A DNA stretch of 64,000 nt from Antedon mediterranea (taxonomy: Eukaryota; Echinodermata; Crinoidea; Comatulida; Antedonidae). Numbering within the stretch: the first letter of the stretch is position 1; each line of letters opens with the position of its first letter. The stretch spans positions 10,128,601 through 10,192,600 of the forward strand of contig NC_092677.1 of assembly GCF_964355755.1 (NCBI RefSeq), in the 5' to 3' direction. Below, one piece after another: positions 34,469 through 46,577 of the stretch. The notes beneath the pieces are model-generated. The model saw only the letters and a program-made list of their open reading frames with translations. It was not told the origin of the DNA and made no database searches. The position numbers were made by a program, and so were the translations under genes.

Positions 34469-34621
34469 AGCCTTGTCTACACTATCAAACTTCATGTGAC
34501 AAAAAATGAGATGTGCCCATATATGTACATGATGATGCCATATATTTGGTACATCACATAGTTTTGTCTCATAAGTTTAATTAAGGTATTCCTTAATCCA
34601 TGATATAGTGTAGACAAAGTT
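34469..34621 (-). mobile_element. MITE-A copy with internal palindromic insertion
   Basis: TA flanks both ends. 'agccttgtctacactatcaa' is on the left and 'gatatagtgtagacaaagtt' on the right. The right arm contains an extra 'aattaaggtattccttaatcc' palindrome-like piece. Confidence 0.82.
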
Positions 34622-34678
34622 TAGAGTGTGGGAACAAGCTTTAGTACGCACGCATTGACACTCGACCTTGTGTTTCTA

Positions 34679-34787
34679 AAGCTCTGTCTTCACTATCAAA
34701 CTAGTGATGTGTCCAAATATGGTAGTGATACGCCCAAATATGGTAGTGATATGACATCTTCATGTCCATATGGGCACACCAGAGCTT
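34679..34787 (+). mobile_element. MITE-A short copy
   Basis: TA|AAGCTCTGTCTTCACTATCA on the left and 'cagagctt'|TA on the right. Two 'cccaaatatggtagtgat'-like units are kept, but the right arm 'tttgatagtgtaga' is deleted. Confidence 0.85.
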
Positions 34788-34799
34788 TAGATTATTTCA

Positions 34800-36815
34800 T
34801 CATTATAGTAAACCATATTATTATTTAGTTAACAATGAGTAATGCAGACCTTTTATATGCAAAATCTAATGCAAAATATATTAGTCGAACAACATTAGAA
34901 TATTCCTTTTCCGTTAATTTATATTAATGTTTACAACAATACGTATTCAATGTCTTGTTCCAGATAATGTTTGATGAAAATGTATTGTAGATTTAGCTCA
35001 TTACAAAATGATCATGTCATTAGCCGTTGATGGTGGTACGTGCGAAAAAAATGTGATTACAAGATAATTACTAATTGTACATTAAAAGCTCTTAAAATAA
35101 TACAAAATCAAGACTGGTTGTATAGATAAACCGTTCGCACTCGCAGTATACCAGATTGTGCCTCGTAGAATGTCGCGTGCGTGAAACGTGGACATTTTGA
35201 ATCCGTGTATGGATAAGAATGATTACTCATACTGCGCATGACCCATTATAAGCATGTTTGACAGCGTTTTCCTTTATTAAGCCTACCTATAAGTATTAAA
35301 ATCGCCGCTGAAAAAAAACCTTACTAACTTTCGATGCATTTTATAAATGATATTGCCTAAGATACCTACTGAAGAAATTTTTCATTCTTGATCTGAAAAA
35401 AACTTGTGTGCATGGCGCATTTCGCAACCACCCCCCCCCCCCCCAAAGGGCGCGAATTTCGAGTCTGTTTCGTATTGCGCAGTATAAAGTCGCTTTTTTG
35501 CATATGAGAGGTTTCTCCGTGTCGTGTTAGGCATAATTTGTACGACCAAATATTCATTTTGGAAAAAATTCAGACAAAATGCGAATTTGTTTAAATTTCC
35601 AGAGACATATTTCATCAGACGTGGCAAGTGGAATGCGAAATGAGATGCGAGCATGCAACGATGTATAATTTTATTTTCTTTATCAAGTTTATTTCTGTCA
35701 GGAAACGCTTAAAGGATAGGGTTGTTTTTCCATCCATCCTCGAATACTCGTTTGTTCTAGGCCCCCGGGGTATGGCCTTCTTACCGAGTTTTTTGTACAA
35801 TGATTCATATTCGATAGCAGCTGCGAGCGCTCTGCACAGTAACAGAACGCCATTCATATCCGTCGAACCATGAACGCTGCCGCAAGGGTGCTTCAGGGTG
35901 TGCCTTAACTTGTTTGTTGGCTGCCTTTGTCGTTCGCTCTAATGTATTGCATTGCTGCTAGGCTAGCTAAGCAGAGTACTAAAATGGTAATGCTAGATGA
36001 ATATCTGTCGTCCTTCCTTCGGGTATAATCTCGAGTAGACATGTTGTATGTATTTTTCGACAAGATTGAATTTTTCGCTTTTAACTATATTCAATCATGG
36101 ATGTAATCAGTATCCTTGGAATATGTACATAATGTACACATTTTTTATAATACAATCGTTTTATTTTCAGTGAATATTGTGCTAAATGAGTATGTATAAT
36201 ATACGCATAATGTCCTCTGTATGTAGGCCTATTTCGTGATAATATATACTATACATAGTATTACTAATACTAATTAGGTATCTAAATGCTTTTATAACCG
36301 TTTATTTAATACATATAATTAAATAATAATCAAAACATAATAATAGATGTAACTATACATGTATAGGTCCATGATGACGGTTTCAGAATCACATCGGTAT
36401 TTTACGAATTTCTGCTCGGAAAATAATTGTATGTAGCCTATATTACTTATTTAGACAAATAATAGGTTTTCAAACAGTAGGCCTATCTGTTTTTCCCGAC
36501 ATCATTTTAATTGTCGCGTGAGTATTGATGTCTGGAGTCTTGACTTGGCGTTCTTTGTGTCGCTTGTGATAGGTCAACTCACTAATTGCGTTGCGCTCTA
36601 TCGTTGCGTCGCTTACACGTGTAAATGTGCGTAAAATTGCGCATACAGTAGGCCTCTGTTAATAATATAAGTGTGCATACATCAGTTCCGTATAGTCAAC
36701 GCGCGCACATCGAAAAATGCATATAAATCGTTAGTTTAAGGGTCAGTCGGTTTACAGCATTAGGCCTATACGCAACCGTTTTCATTGACAGATTTGTAAT
36801 CCTACGAATCAAAGA
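34800..36815. other. Gene-poor spacer
   Basis: No exon is recognised. A run of 16 C residues lies near 35430. A possible MITE-B relic ('tcgcttgtgataggtcaact') is near 36558. Open frames at 35366-35873 overlap on opposite strands without similarity to known families. Confidence 0.45.
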
Positions 36816-36822
36816 AAAATGA

Positions 36823-37059
36823 AATTCGAAAATTAATTTAAAAATGTGAATTTGTACAGTTACGGACTTTAAATATGAACTAATTAGAGGAAATCGAATA
36901 TTAAATGGCGTAAGGTGTCCGATCCTAACATCAGTTAGGATCGGTAATTCGAAAATTAATTTTAAAATGTGAATTTGTACAGTTACGGACTTTAATTATG
37001 AACTAATTAGAGGAAATCGAATATTAAATGGCGTAAGGTGTCCGATCCTAACATCAGTT
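36823..37059 (+). repeat. Direct tandem duplication, 123-bp period
   Basis: Two nearly identical units (36823-36945 and 36946-37059), each from 'attcgaaaattaattt' to 'gtgtccgatcctaacatcag'. At the junction the arms GATCCTAA and TTAGGATC (36921-36928 and 36935-36942) make an 8-bp hairpin. The few differences suggest a recent event. Confidence 0.92.
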
Positions 37060-37307
37060 TGAAATTAACGAATAGCTTCGTATACTACAAAGAAGACGAC
37101 GTCTAATTGCCCTAACGCCAGTGATGGTTTTTACCCCTCTGGTAATGGGCTAGATCCTATCATCCTTTGTCAGCAGACTGACTAATTAATATCATCATTA
37201 AGCCTAAGGTACAGGTATACATTGGTCTGTTATGAGGAAATTCAAATTAATATTATAGGAAATTGTTTTGATTGCTCTCGTGTTGTTTACTATTTTGCAA
37301 GCCTTTA

Positions 37308-37464
37308 AGATCGATTCCCACTATGACGCAACGCAAGGACGTAAACGCAACGTAAGCGTATTGACCAATAACAAGCAACAGTCGAATAAATCCATCGCTT
37401 GTGATTGGCCAAATCCCTTACGTTGCGTTAAGTCCTTGCGTTGCGTCTCTAGTGAGAACCAAGC
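37308..37464 (+). mobile_element. MITE-B copy
   Basis: 'cccactatgacgcaacgcaa' to 'gtctctagtgagaaccaagc', with the internal 'ccatcgcttgtgattggcca' arm. It is somewhat shortened. Confidence 0.83.
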
Positions 37465-37532
37465 GTAACAAGTCCTCTTACCTAGTAGTACAATTCTGAA
37501 AAACATAGTGTAGTGTGATGGATTATTAAAAC

Positions 37533-37607
37533 TGTCGCTTGTGATTGATCAATTGGCTTACGTCGCGGCGCCTACGTCCTGATGTTGCGTCCTAGTGGTA
37601 ACTTAGC
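37533..37607 (+). mobile_element. MITE-B right-half fragment
   Basis: 'tgtcgcttgtgattgatcaa' to 'gttgcgtcctagtggtaact' is the right half of MITE-B without the left arm. Confidence 0.72.
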
Positions 37608-37807
37608 TTAAAAACCAACATTAGTATAACCATGGTACCATGGTATAACTCGTTAAGTTAACCACGTCTTATTCAGTTCAATTTTTAAAAAATGCATTAT
37701 ATCCGGGAAATAATATTTAAAAGCCTTAATGCGCATAACATAATTCTGTATAATCGTCATCATCATCATATCAAAGCAATTTAAAATCGATACAAATACG
37801 ATAAGTT

Positions 37808-38026
37808 TCTCACTAGGACGCAACGCAGGGACGTAAGCGCAACGCAACCGAATTGACCAATCACAAGCGATGGCTTATTCGCTTGTGATTGCTAACTGTC
37901 TATAACTTCGTTTGTCATTGGTTAAAACGCTTGCGTTGCGTTTACGTCCTTGCGTTACGTTCTAGTGGGAACCAAGCTTTACGTTACGCTTACGTTGTTG
38001 CGTTGCGTCCTAGTGGGAACCAAGCT
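37808..38026 (-). mobile_element. MITE-B copy plus adjoining fragment
   Basis: Reverse-oriented copy 37808-37978 ('ctcactaggacgcaacgcag' to 'tctagtgggaaccaagct', then TTA). It is followed directly by a second terminus at 37982-38026 ('cgttacgcttacgttgttgc' to 'ctagtgggaaccaagct', then TTA). Two MITE-B termini in series again suggest insertion of one copy into another. Confidence 0.82.
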
Positions 38027-38305
38027 TTATGATAACTCAGTTTATTTAGTGTATGTTCATGTCACATCAACCCGTTCCCCGCTTTCCCCCATTCCATCAT
38101 CAGTATACCGTGAAGGAGTATGCGTTAAACTAATTCTCACGTTTATACAACAAAGAGATGATGCACTATTTAAAATAGCTCCTTTATTATTACTTTACAT
38201 TTATTTACTTCCAATTCAATTAAATTTACAATAAGAAACTCTAATACGAACCAATAATAGCGTTAATTAGAAATAATGTTATTTTATATACAATTTTAGT
38301 GCTTA

Positions 38306-38484
38306 AGCTTGGTTCCCACTAGAACGTAACGCAAGGACGTAAACGCAACGCAAGCGTTTTAACCAATGACAAGCGAAGTTATAGACAGTTAGCAATCACA
38401 AGCGAATAAGACATCGCTTGTGATTGGTCAATTCACTTGAGTTGCGTTACGTCCTTGTGTTGCGTCGCTAGTGGAAACCACGCT
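38306..38484 (+). mobile_element. MITE-B, complete 179-bp copy
   Basis: Perfect family length with TTA on both sides (38303-38305 and 38485-38487). It differs from the 33482 copy at only a handful of positions by eye, for example 'gttatagacagttagcaatc' here against 'gttatagacacttggcaatc'. Confidence 0.92.
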
Positions 38485-38554
38485 TTAATGTTCATTATTT
38501 TAGTTACGTATTATCCAATACAAATGGATGGTAATTAGGCCTAACACTTTTAAG

Positions 38555-39030
38555 TATACCCTTTAAATTGTATCCTCATAGACCCCCCGCCCCCCCACAC
38601 CTCCTTAATATACCCAGTGTAGTTTGCCCACTGAAATTAAGCATGCTATATGAAATTAGCATTCTGTTCAATTATTTGGTTCACCCATTACTTACATCTG
38701 CATTGTGGCCCCTACCCCCATCCCGATATTTCATTTCATTTCATTTCATTTATTTATTTCACTTTACAAATATATAAATATAAAGTGGAGGAGCCTAAAA
38801 GAAAGCAAAGCTTGTGGTAAATAGGCTCCTCAAAACAAAACAAATAAAATATAAATAATATAACACAATTAGAAATATTTGATACCTCCGACATCTACTT
38901 AAAGTATACCCTTTAAATTGTATCCTCATAGACAACCACCCCCCCCCCCCCTGCCCCCTAATATACCCGGTGCAGTTTGCCCACTGACAAAATTAAGCAT
39001 GCTATATTAAATTGGCCTTCTGTTCAAGTA
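38555..39030. repeat. Direct duplication around a retroposon-like tail
   Basis: About 115 bp at 38555-38670 and 38900-39015 are direct copies: 'gtataccctttaaattgtat', 'cctcatagac', a C-rich tract, then 'gtttgcccactga' and 'aattaagcatgctata'. Between them, 38731-38890 has a (tttca)n microsatellite, then 'tttatttatttcactttaca' and 'aggctcctcaaaacaaaaca'. This looks like the minus-strand 3' end of a non-LTR retroposon with a (tgaaa)n tail. Confidence 0.68.
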
Positions 39031-39497
39031 TTATTTCATCCATTCGCATTGGAGCCTGCCCTGATGATTCCAAAATCCTCTCGTTTAACGACCGCGTATT
39101 AAAAAAAAATAATAGGACCACAATTGCAAAACGCTACTCGATCTTTCCAAAATATGTTTTACAATTTAGAGATACCACGTGTATTATTGATTTAGTAGTG
39201 GCCCGGATGATGAGATAAACGCATGCGTATTTTAACCAGTATGTTATCTCACAAATTATAAGAACGGTAATGATATTTTTTGATACTACGTCGAGGTAGT
39301 TTGTAAAATGCTATCGACTAATTCTTGACTAACATTGCAAACAATTTCGTTAAAAGCCCCGTAGTTTTAAATATGATATTCGCAGGATATTTCATAACTT
39401 CTTAATGGCACGCATGACCCAGTTATACAGTAAATCTGCCGAGGTTATACATTGTAAAGTTAAGCTTGAATCACAGTAGAACGAATTAGAGCGCATC

Positions 39498-39634
39498 TGC
39501 ATTAATTCCCAGTTCCAAAAGGACGTAGACGCAACGCAACGCAAGCTAGAGTTGACCAATGACAAGCAACAGTTCAAATACTCCATCGCATGTGATTGGT
39601 CAAATCACTTTATGTTGCGTCTCTATAGTGTGAA
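39498..39634 (+). mobile_element. MITE-B fragment beside the KCTD stop codon
   Basis: 'aattcccagttccaaaagga', 'cgcaacgcaacgcaagctag', 'gttgaccaatgacaagcaac' and 'catcgcatgtgattggtcaa' follow MITE-B order. It ends about 14 bp from the KCTD stop codon, so it forms the start of that gene's 3' UTR. Confidence 0.78.
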
Positions 39635-39647
39635 CCATTAGAACCAG

Positions 39648-40373
39648 TTATGCCTTTCTACTGAGGACGTATTCACTGAACTGGGAACCTTCTAAGCCAC
39701 CGCCACTAGATGCGACTACATTAAACCCTGTCTGTAGAAATCGTTGTAATACCTGTACCATATTTAATTTACAGTAACCATTAAGTGGAAATCGTCTCAC
39801 GTAATTATTCTCTTGCGTCCAGCCGTAGTTGCTACCTGCCGAGTTACACATAACGCTGCCAACCTCTGGAAACACTTCGTGAATCATGTTTGTATCGCCG
39901 CTTATGTTTATCCGTTCACCGCAGTCCGGCGTCGTCTGAATTATGACGCATTCGTGTTCCGTACGTTCGATCTTCGCGGTTATCTTTTCCTTTTGGTTAA
40001 TTCCTAAACGTAAATTATCCATAGCCAATAACATTTCGGTGAGTTCGTAATATCTCACTTCTTCGTAAAGAGCGTCCATTTCTTTAAAATCAGACGGTAA
40101 ATTCAGTTTACATGTACGCAGAAAGTTCAGAACGTTTCGAAAGAGCAAACCGTCTCTGTCGATGAAGTAGTGTTGCTTAAGACCGTCTAGAACTATTGGT
40201 ATGTGTCCAGTAAACAGTTTACCAATCTTTGAGTTAGGATATTTTGTTAGTGTTTCTAGTGATGACGTGTACATAGTTCCTCCGACGTCGATGTGGACTG
40301 GTGCCGTCTGCCGATGTAGTGGTGCCACTCGTGGAACACCTTGTGGAGATGGTGAACTGCATGGTGAGGACAT
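39648..40373 (-). CDS. KCTD1/KCTD15-like BTB-domain protein, single exon
   Basis: An uninterrupted frame of 241 residues from ATG 40373 to TAA 39650-39648. The BTB/T1 domain begins at about residue 25: APVHIDVGGTMYTSSLETLT, then KYPNSKIGKLFTG, LKQHYFIDRDGLLFRNVLNF and LRTCKLNLPSDFKEMDALYE. The C-terminal half carries the KCTD1/15-specific block with CGERINISGD, FPEVGSVMCNSAGS, RFPLNGYCKLNMVQVLQRF and SSQFSEYVL-like GSQFSEYVL. KCTD1/15 proteins form oligomers and inhibit AP-2 (TFAP2) transcription factors in vertebrates; the same role here is an inference. An in-frame Met 14 codons upstream (40415) is an alternative start. Vertebrate KCTD1/15 genes have introns, so the lack of introns is notable. 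The tail after EYVL is short compared with vertebrate KCTD1. Confidence 0.9.
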   Translation of the reverse strand: MSSPCSSPSPQGVPRVAPLHRQTAPVHIDVGGTMYTSSLETLTKYPNSKIGKLFTGHIPIVLDGLKQHYFIDRDGLLFRNVLNFLRTCKLNLPSDFKEMDALYEEVRYYELTEMLLAMDNLRLGINQKEKITAKIERTEHECVIIQTTPDCGERINISGDTNMIHEVFPEVGSVMCNSAGSNYGWTQENNYVRRFPLNGYCKLNMVQVLQRFLQTGFNVVASSGGGLEGSQFSEYVLSRKA

Positions 40374-40419
40374 TATCGTTCTTGAATCTAGGCAATGGCA
40401 ATATAAGTAACACAATTAG

Positions 40420-41270
40420 ATCAGACGTGCATTTTTTTCGTCGTTACCTGTCGAATCTAGGATAGGGCCTAAATGATTTGTCGTCGTATCATCGGTATCG
40501 TCACTGACGTCATCTTTGGTTTTGGTCTTCACTATCATCTTCATAATTGTGGCACTGTGAGATCTCTGTCGTCAACACTCATAATCTATGGATACGGTAG
40601 GATGTCGTCGTTGTTATCTTTGGTACGTCCTGTCGTCATTAACTGTTATCTATGGTACGCCCTGTCGGCATTAACAAGGCAATTAGTCTAAGGTATCTTG
40701 CCTAATGATACAACCCGTACACACCTGATATTCCCAAACAGTCTCTCGTTCACTTTCTACACCCGACCCAACGTTCATTTTTAACTTGTGATCTGACTTT
40801 ATTGCCGTATTACGGTCAGTTCTCTGTCGTCATAAATTTTTTTATCACTGTCATCGAACATTTATTTAGTAGTAAATCTAATATTATGATACATTTTCTG
40901 TGTTCAATAAATTCAAGAAAGCATTACGTATGCTGCTCCCGATTATTTTTGCTTAATAATAAAGTCTAATTACGTTGATATATTTAAAGTATTGAAGTCG
41001 TATGTTCCGGATTCTATCGGTTGTAATCGATGATGCTGTCAAACTACTGACAACATGTCTAAGCCAGTTTAGTAATATAAATTAAGGAGATAATATTAGA
41101 TTAGTGTTCTTCACTACTTTCTAGAGAAAATATTACTTTAGAGATAATATTGTACAAGGTGGTCCCTTTAATAATGTATACGGCACTGTGACATCGCAAG
41201 ATCGGTAATTGGAACGTATTATACACTATACAGTTCGTGCGAATTCAAGATTTAAGACATTTTATTTGTC
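40420..41270. other. Upstream region of KCTD1/15-like gene
   Basis: This region should include the promoter of the minus-strand KCTD gene. It is AT-rich with repeated 'gtcgtc' words (40480-40680). No exon is recognised. Confidence 0.45.
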
Positions 41271-41274
41271 CATT

Positions 41275-42090
41275 TTGGAACTTGGAACACATCACCAGAA
41301 TTTGGAACACATCACCAGAACTTGGAACACATCAACAGAATTTTCAACACATCACCATCATTGTGATGCAAACATTAGGCCTACATTGGTTCACATCACA
41401 ATAATTTGGAACACATCGAAGGAATTTGGAACATCAGCATAATTTTGAAAACATCACAGGAATTTGGAACACATCAGCAGAATTTTGATCACATCACCGG
41501 AAATTGGAACACATTAGCAGAATTCTGAACACATCGCCGGAATTTGGAACACATCAGCAGAATTTTTAACACATCATTGTGGTATAAACATTAAATTGGT
41601 TCACATCACCAGCATTTGGAACACATCACCAGAACTTGGAACACATCAACAGAATTTGGAACACATCACCAGAATTTGGAACACATCACCAGAACTTGGA
41701 ACACATCAACAGAATTTTCAACACATCACCATCATTGTGATACAAACATTAGGCCTACATTGGTTCACATCACAATAATTTGGAACACATCACAGGAATT
41801 TGGAACACATCACAGGAATTTGGAACATCAGCATAATTTTGAAAACATCACAGGAATTTGGAACACATCAGCAGAATTTTGATCACATCACCGGAAATTG
41901 GAACACGTTAGCAGAATTCTGAACACATCGCCGGAATTTGGAACACATCAGCAGAATTTTTAACACATCCTTGTGGTATAAACATTAAATTAGTTCACAT
42001 CACCAGCATTTGGAACACATCAACAGAATTTTGAACACATCACAGGAATTTGGAACATAGCAGAATTTGGAACAACATTAAGTTTTCAAC
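41275..42090 (+). repeat. 20-bp minisatellite with higher-order duplication
   Basis: About 35 units of a 20-mer close to 'ttggaacacatcaccagaat', with variants (cag, cacagg, caacag). A larger segment is duplicated within it: 'cattgtgat.caaacattaggcc' at about 41359 and 41733, and 'gtggtataaacattaaatt' at about 41580 and 41974. The two blocks are therefore about 375-395 bp apart. Because 20 is not a multiple of 3, the open frames are phase-shifting by-products. Confidence 0.93.
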
Positions 42091-42099
42091 ACGTGCACA

Positions 42100-45000
42100 T
42101 CCTTAAGCATATTATTGTAATAGTCGTTAATGTATACGAAAGTTTGTTACAAGGTTACTAAAGATCAAGAAAAACAATGTCATTTTCGTTAATGATTTGT
42201 ATAGTTATATATTTTACCTCCGTTGTATTCGTTTAATCGCCTAGCTTTCGCAGCCTTCATTTGTTCTTGGTCAACCTACGAATTCTGTTCCTCCGGGCGT
42301 TATAGACAGAGAACAAATTTTATACGTATTCTGAAAGAAATAGATATGGAAACATACATTTTAAAATCCTTTCAGTAATTCACTGCGTGATTTAAACTAA
42401 GTGGATAACGACATTCAAAGTAAAACTATATTCAGATCACATTACACCCGATCCTAATGAAAAGATCTTATTCAGATTTGTGTCAAATTTAATTAATACA
42501 AAAACATGAACTCGAAGTAATAATAGAAATACCAGGAACTAATACACGATTGTCTTTGTCATATCTGGTCTTCGGATACATTTTATTTATATACATATAT
42601 TTATTTGAAACGATAAGATGAGGAAATCTGTGAGAATGATAACCGAGATTCGAACCTTAAAAACACATGTAAATAATTGTGTTTATTTACATTGTAACGC
42701 TCACAGTTTTTTTTTTAAATTTTTCTATTTTTTATTTTTTGTTTGCAAATACTGTACATAATATCAACAGACCATGTTTATATTTCAGGAAAATCGATAT
42801 ATTGGTGATGTCGCAAATGCTTATTAAAATCTCGAGTTATCTTTATCTTTAATATAGGCCGAAATAATAAATAGCACGCCCTCTATCGCTCCTGCGTTTT
42901 GCCAATTAAATAAGAATAAGTACTATTGGGGTAATTGAAAAGCTTGATGTGTGATCATAGAGATATTAGTGAGTTGAATAATCACGTAAAGCGACTTTGG
43001 ATGATGATCTTTGGTGGATAGGATCTGTCGCTCGTAATTAGTCAAAACTTGCGTTGCGCTTACGTATGTTCTTGCGTTGCGTCAGTAGAAACCACTAGAA
43101 CGCAAAGCAGTGACGTATCGACGCAAAGTGCTGTATTGCGTAATCACAAGTGGGAACCGACGACGCAATAGTGCTGCAAACATCATAGATTTGATTTCAC
43201 GCAGACGGGGGAAAACACAATTATTGGAAGGGCATTTTCGCACGGCGTTGCGTATCTAGTGGGAACCAAGCTTAAGTTTCTAGTTCTTGGACGCGAGGTG
43301 AAATTACTACTTGCGTCGCGGTCACGTCACGGCGTTGAATTGCGTCCAGTGGAAATCAAGATTGCCATCGTCATACGATTCATTATTTCGACATTATGTC
43401 ATCATCAGGAATCATGCAATACGTTGACATCATAATAAATATAATGGTGACATAATATGAACCGCATTAAGATGACATGTATTCCATTCATTGGAATCTG
43501 TTATACGTTCATTTGTGGACCTTTTAGTTTACATATCTGTTGCTTTCATTCACAAAATATCATCAGTAGAAAGTGGACAGTATGTGCGACACAAATATTA
43601 TTACATACTCCAAAAAATATGCTTAGATATAGCTTCTGCTGCTTCTCCGAGGCTACATTAATAATGAGAATGGCTTAGAACGGACTTGCGACTAATTTTA
43701 TGTCAAATGTCCCGAAGCTAGGCCCGAATCGAAAACTACACTGGCTCCGAGTATTTGCATACATTAATACTATCATCATCCATGTACGTCAGGCGGAATC
43801 TATGACGGTTAGATTTCAATAGAAGATTAAAAAAAACGAGTTATGTATTCAGTATAATAAAGTTAAACTCTTAGTTAATTAAATTGCATGAGTATTTATG
43901 TATCTAGCCTTATATATGGATATAACTTAAAATTAAAAATCATATTATCATATTGGTAGGCCTATGTCACAATAATTATAAGATGATGAATTTAGGATAT
44001 TAATTGTAGATTTTTTTTTTACGAATATTGTTTCTTACTATGACATTTTTGTCATCGTTCTTACCGCGTGTAACATAGAACGGGCAGACTTCCGTTGTTG
44101 TAAGATAGGCATACGGCAAGGAAAACCGTGACGCGATATCGTTTACGGATTTTGCTAAAAAAAGGTGTTTTTTTTGCGCCTTAAAAATAAAAAACGTGTG
44201 TTCATTTGATCGCTAATTCGTTTGTGACATTTATAATTGGCGCCATCAGTAGACCAGTATCGCGATTCAATATTACGAACAATTATAATGAATTAAATAT
44301 TTGCTTATAAATAGTTTACCTTATATATTACGGCAATGGTTTTAAATATGCATTCAAAATCCCTAATAATTGTGTGAAACGCATTGCTGTCTATGTTAGG
44401 GTTTGGCGGAGACACTTGTCGCTACAAACAAGAACTGCACCGCATTTGGTCCCCACGTTGCGTCGTCGCGTCGAATCGACCGATACGTACGCCAAAAAAT
44501 ATCAAAAGGAAACAATTAAAATTAAAATGAAGAAAATGTTTTCTCCACTTTGTTCAGCTAGGCCTATTTATTTTATATATCTGTGAATATCTGACGAGGA
44601 AGCTCGGCTTACTCGCCCATGGCCTCCAGATACATAAATGCTCAGTCAGCCTAAGAACGAACTGTCTTGCATTTGAGTACGAACGCAAATAATTAACAGC
44701 GCCGCTTGTGTTTTCCTATGCCTATTGCGAGGTTTTAATATTTTATACATTAAAACACACTTACCTGCAACGGAACAGTGAAAAAACGTCAAAATAATCA
44801 AAAATATGCTTCAATATTGCGAGAAAATCTTCTTCTGTGAACTGCAAGCAGTAGGAATAATGGTACTCTGGTGAAAACGTAAGCCGCCGGCGATGCTAAA
44901 TGCCGCAGGCGATCACGCACATTTTCAGTCTCGTGAGATGCGGCAATAATTACTAAGCAGGCCGTGGGCTATTTAGCTCTTACGGCAAATAACAATGCAT

Positions 45001-46560
45001 ATACAAATGCAATGATATAAAGCCTCCCTGTATAGGCTTACAAACATCTGAGGTGATTATGATCATGAGGGTTGTTCAGGGGAAGTAAAAAACAACATTT
45101 TAACCACAAATCGACATTATTTTGACAATTATGAATTTTACATTGGAAGTCACTGATTATATTCACATTTAGGCGATGATAATTATTTATGCTCATGGTT
45201 CGCAAGGATTACCGTGATGAATGAGATTTGGTCAACTCCTAGAAGGCCTCTTTACCGCCGCTGGCTAAACTTTTCAGATCGTTTATTCGCCTCGGAAAAG
45301 AAACGTTTTTGAAAGGAAGATTTTACTGTCGAGTTAAACGATCAACATTTTTACATGAATAGAAAGACAGGAGAAGCCAAAGTGATTTAAATCAAAACAG
45401 TATGCATACAAATATAACTGCTTTAGGCTTTCATTATTCATACATAGCCATCGTTAAGTCGGATATACAATATACATAACTTTGCTTTACACCCATATAT
45501 TTCTAATATCATTGCACGAATAATTAAACAATTTTACAAGGAGGAATTAGACACTGGCAATCAATGTATAGCTTAATAGTATGGAGCAACAAAATATAAT
45601 TTTCTGTTCCATGATGCTATTCCCACTACACACAACTGTATGCCTACACGCAATGCAATATTAATTTGACCAATCACATGCGGCATTTCGGATGACGTTT
45701 CCTTGCGGTACGTCTGTGTGCGTCCTAAGTGGTAATATTTATTTACAGAACTTATGTTATCAAGCAAAGTTTATTAACCTGTAAGAAATAAAATGTTCTT
45801 TTCGGATGACGTCTTTTTGCGTAAAAAATACTGTAGGCCTAATCATGTAAAGTATAAAACTGCTTACGAAATAATTATTTATTGTAGGCCACCACCACCA
45901 GCACGTGGAAGTGTACGGTACTGCCTTTCAAGATATAACCAGTCTGTCTATGCAATATAATTTGTAATATAATAATCGCTGATGTATGCATGCCTGCGCA
46001 ATAAAAAAGCAAGTCGTGTTTAAGAACAGAAAAGATAAATATTCAGAAGATATCAAAAAGGAGACATTGCCAAGGCTAAACAGAGCACGTTACGTCGATA
46101 TAATATGTGTTTACAATATTAAGGCTGTTTTGTTAACGTTGAGTTTTTCTTGTCTTACCCTGGGGCTGAGGTGGTTTTAACCGCCTACAGACCAACGGTT
46201 TTCTCCCACCTGTTCGGGGTTAAACGCTTAAGGGGTACAAACATAAAGTAGATTTCGTGAATAGTTAATTTAGGAGAAAGAAAAAGGAATGAAAAGAAAT
46301 GGTCTCTGTCCGATCCGCTTAGTAAGTTGGAATGTGAAAGTAAAACTATTTATTTATTAACCCTCATTTTTTGTTCGAAGCGGTTTCATGCATCACTAAA
46401 CTAAATACCTTTACTGGGCATGCGTAATAATCCAAGACATTTATATAATTAACTTCCCATACTTCATTTACAACAATATATTCCCATTTTTGTTAATTTA
46501 AGAAAACTTTAAAGTCGATAGGGCTCCTAATGTCAATATATTGTTGTTGGTTTAGAAGTG
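42100..46560. other. Gene-poor spacer with scattered repeat relics
   Basis: No exon or RNA gene is recognised. Diverged MITE-B relics lie at about 43020-43270 ('aacttgcgttgcgcttacgt', 'cgtatctagtgggaaccaag') and 45620-45735 ('ttgaccaatcacatgcggca'). A SINE piece is listed separately at 42590. Confidence 0.45.
42590..42665 (-). mobile_element. tRNA-derived SINE fragment
   Basis: On the minus strand it reads 'ggttcgaatctcggttatca', a B-box-like motif, then 'acagatttcctcatcttatc' and 'gtttcaaataa'. The same tail follows the B-box of the plus-strand copy at 46774. Confidence 0.68.
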
Positions 46561-46577
46561 GGAGAGAGGGTACTTTC

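Noticed and set aside
41209-41882. Open frames with repeated NTSPELGTHQQNLEHIT-like peptides
   Set aside because: They are translations of the 20-bp minisatellite in shifting frames; no gene signals surround them.
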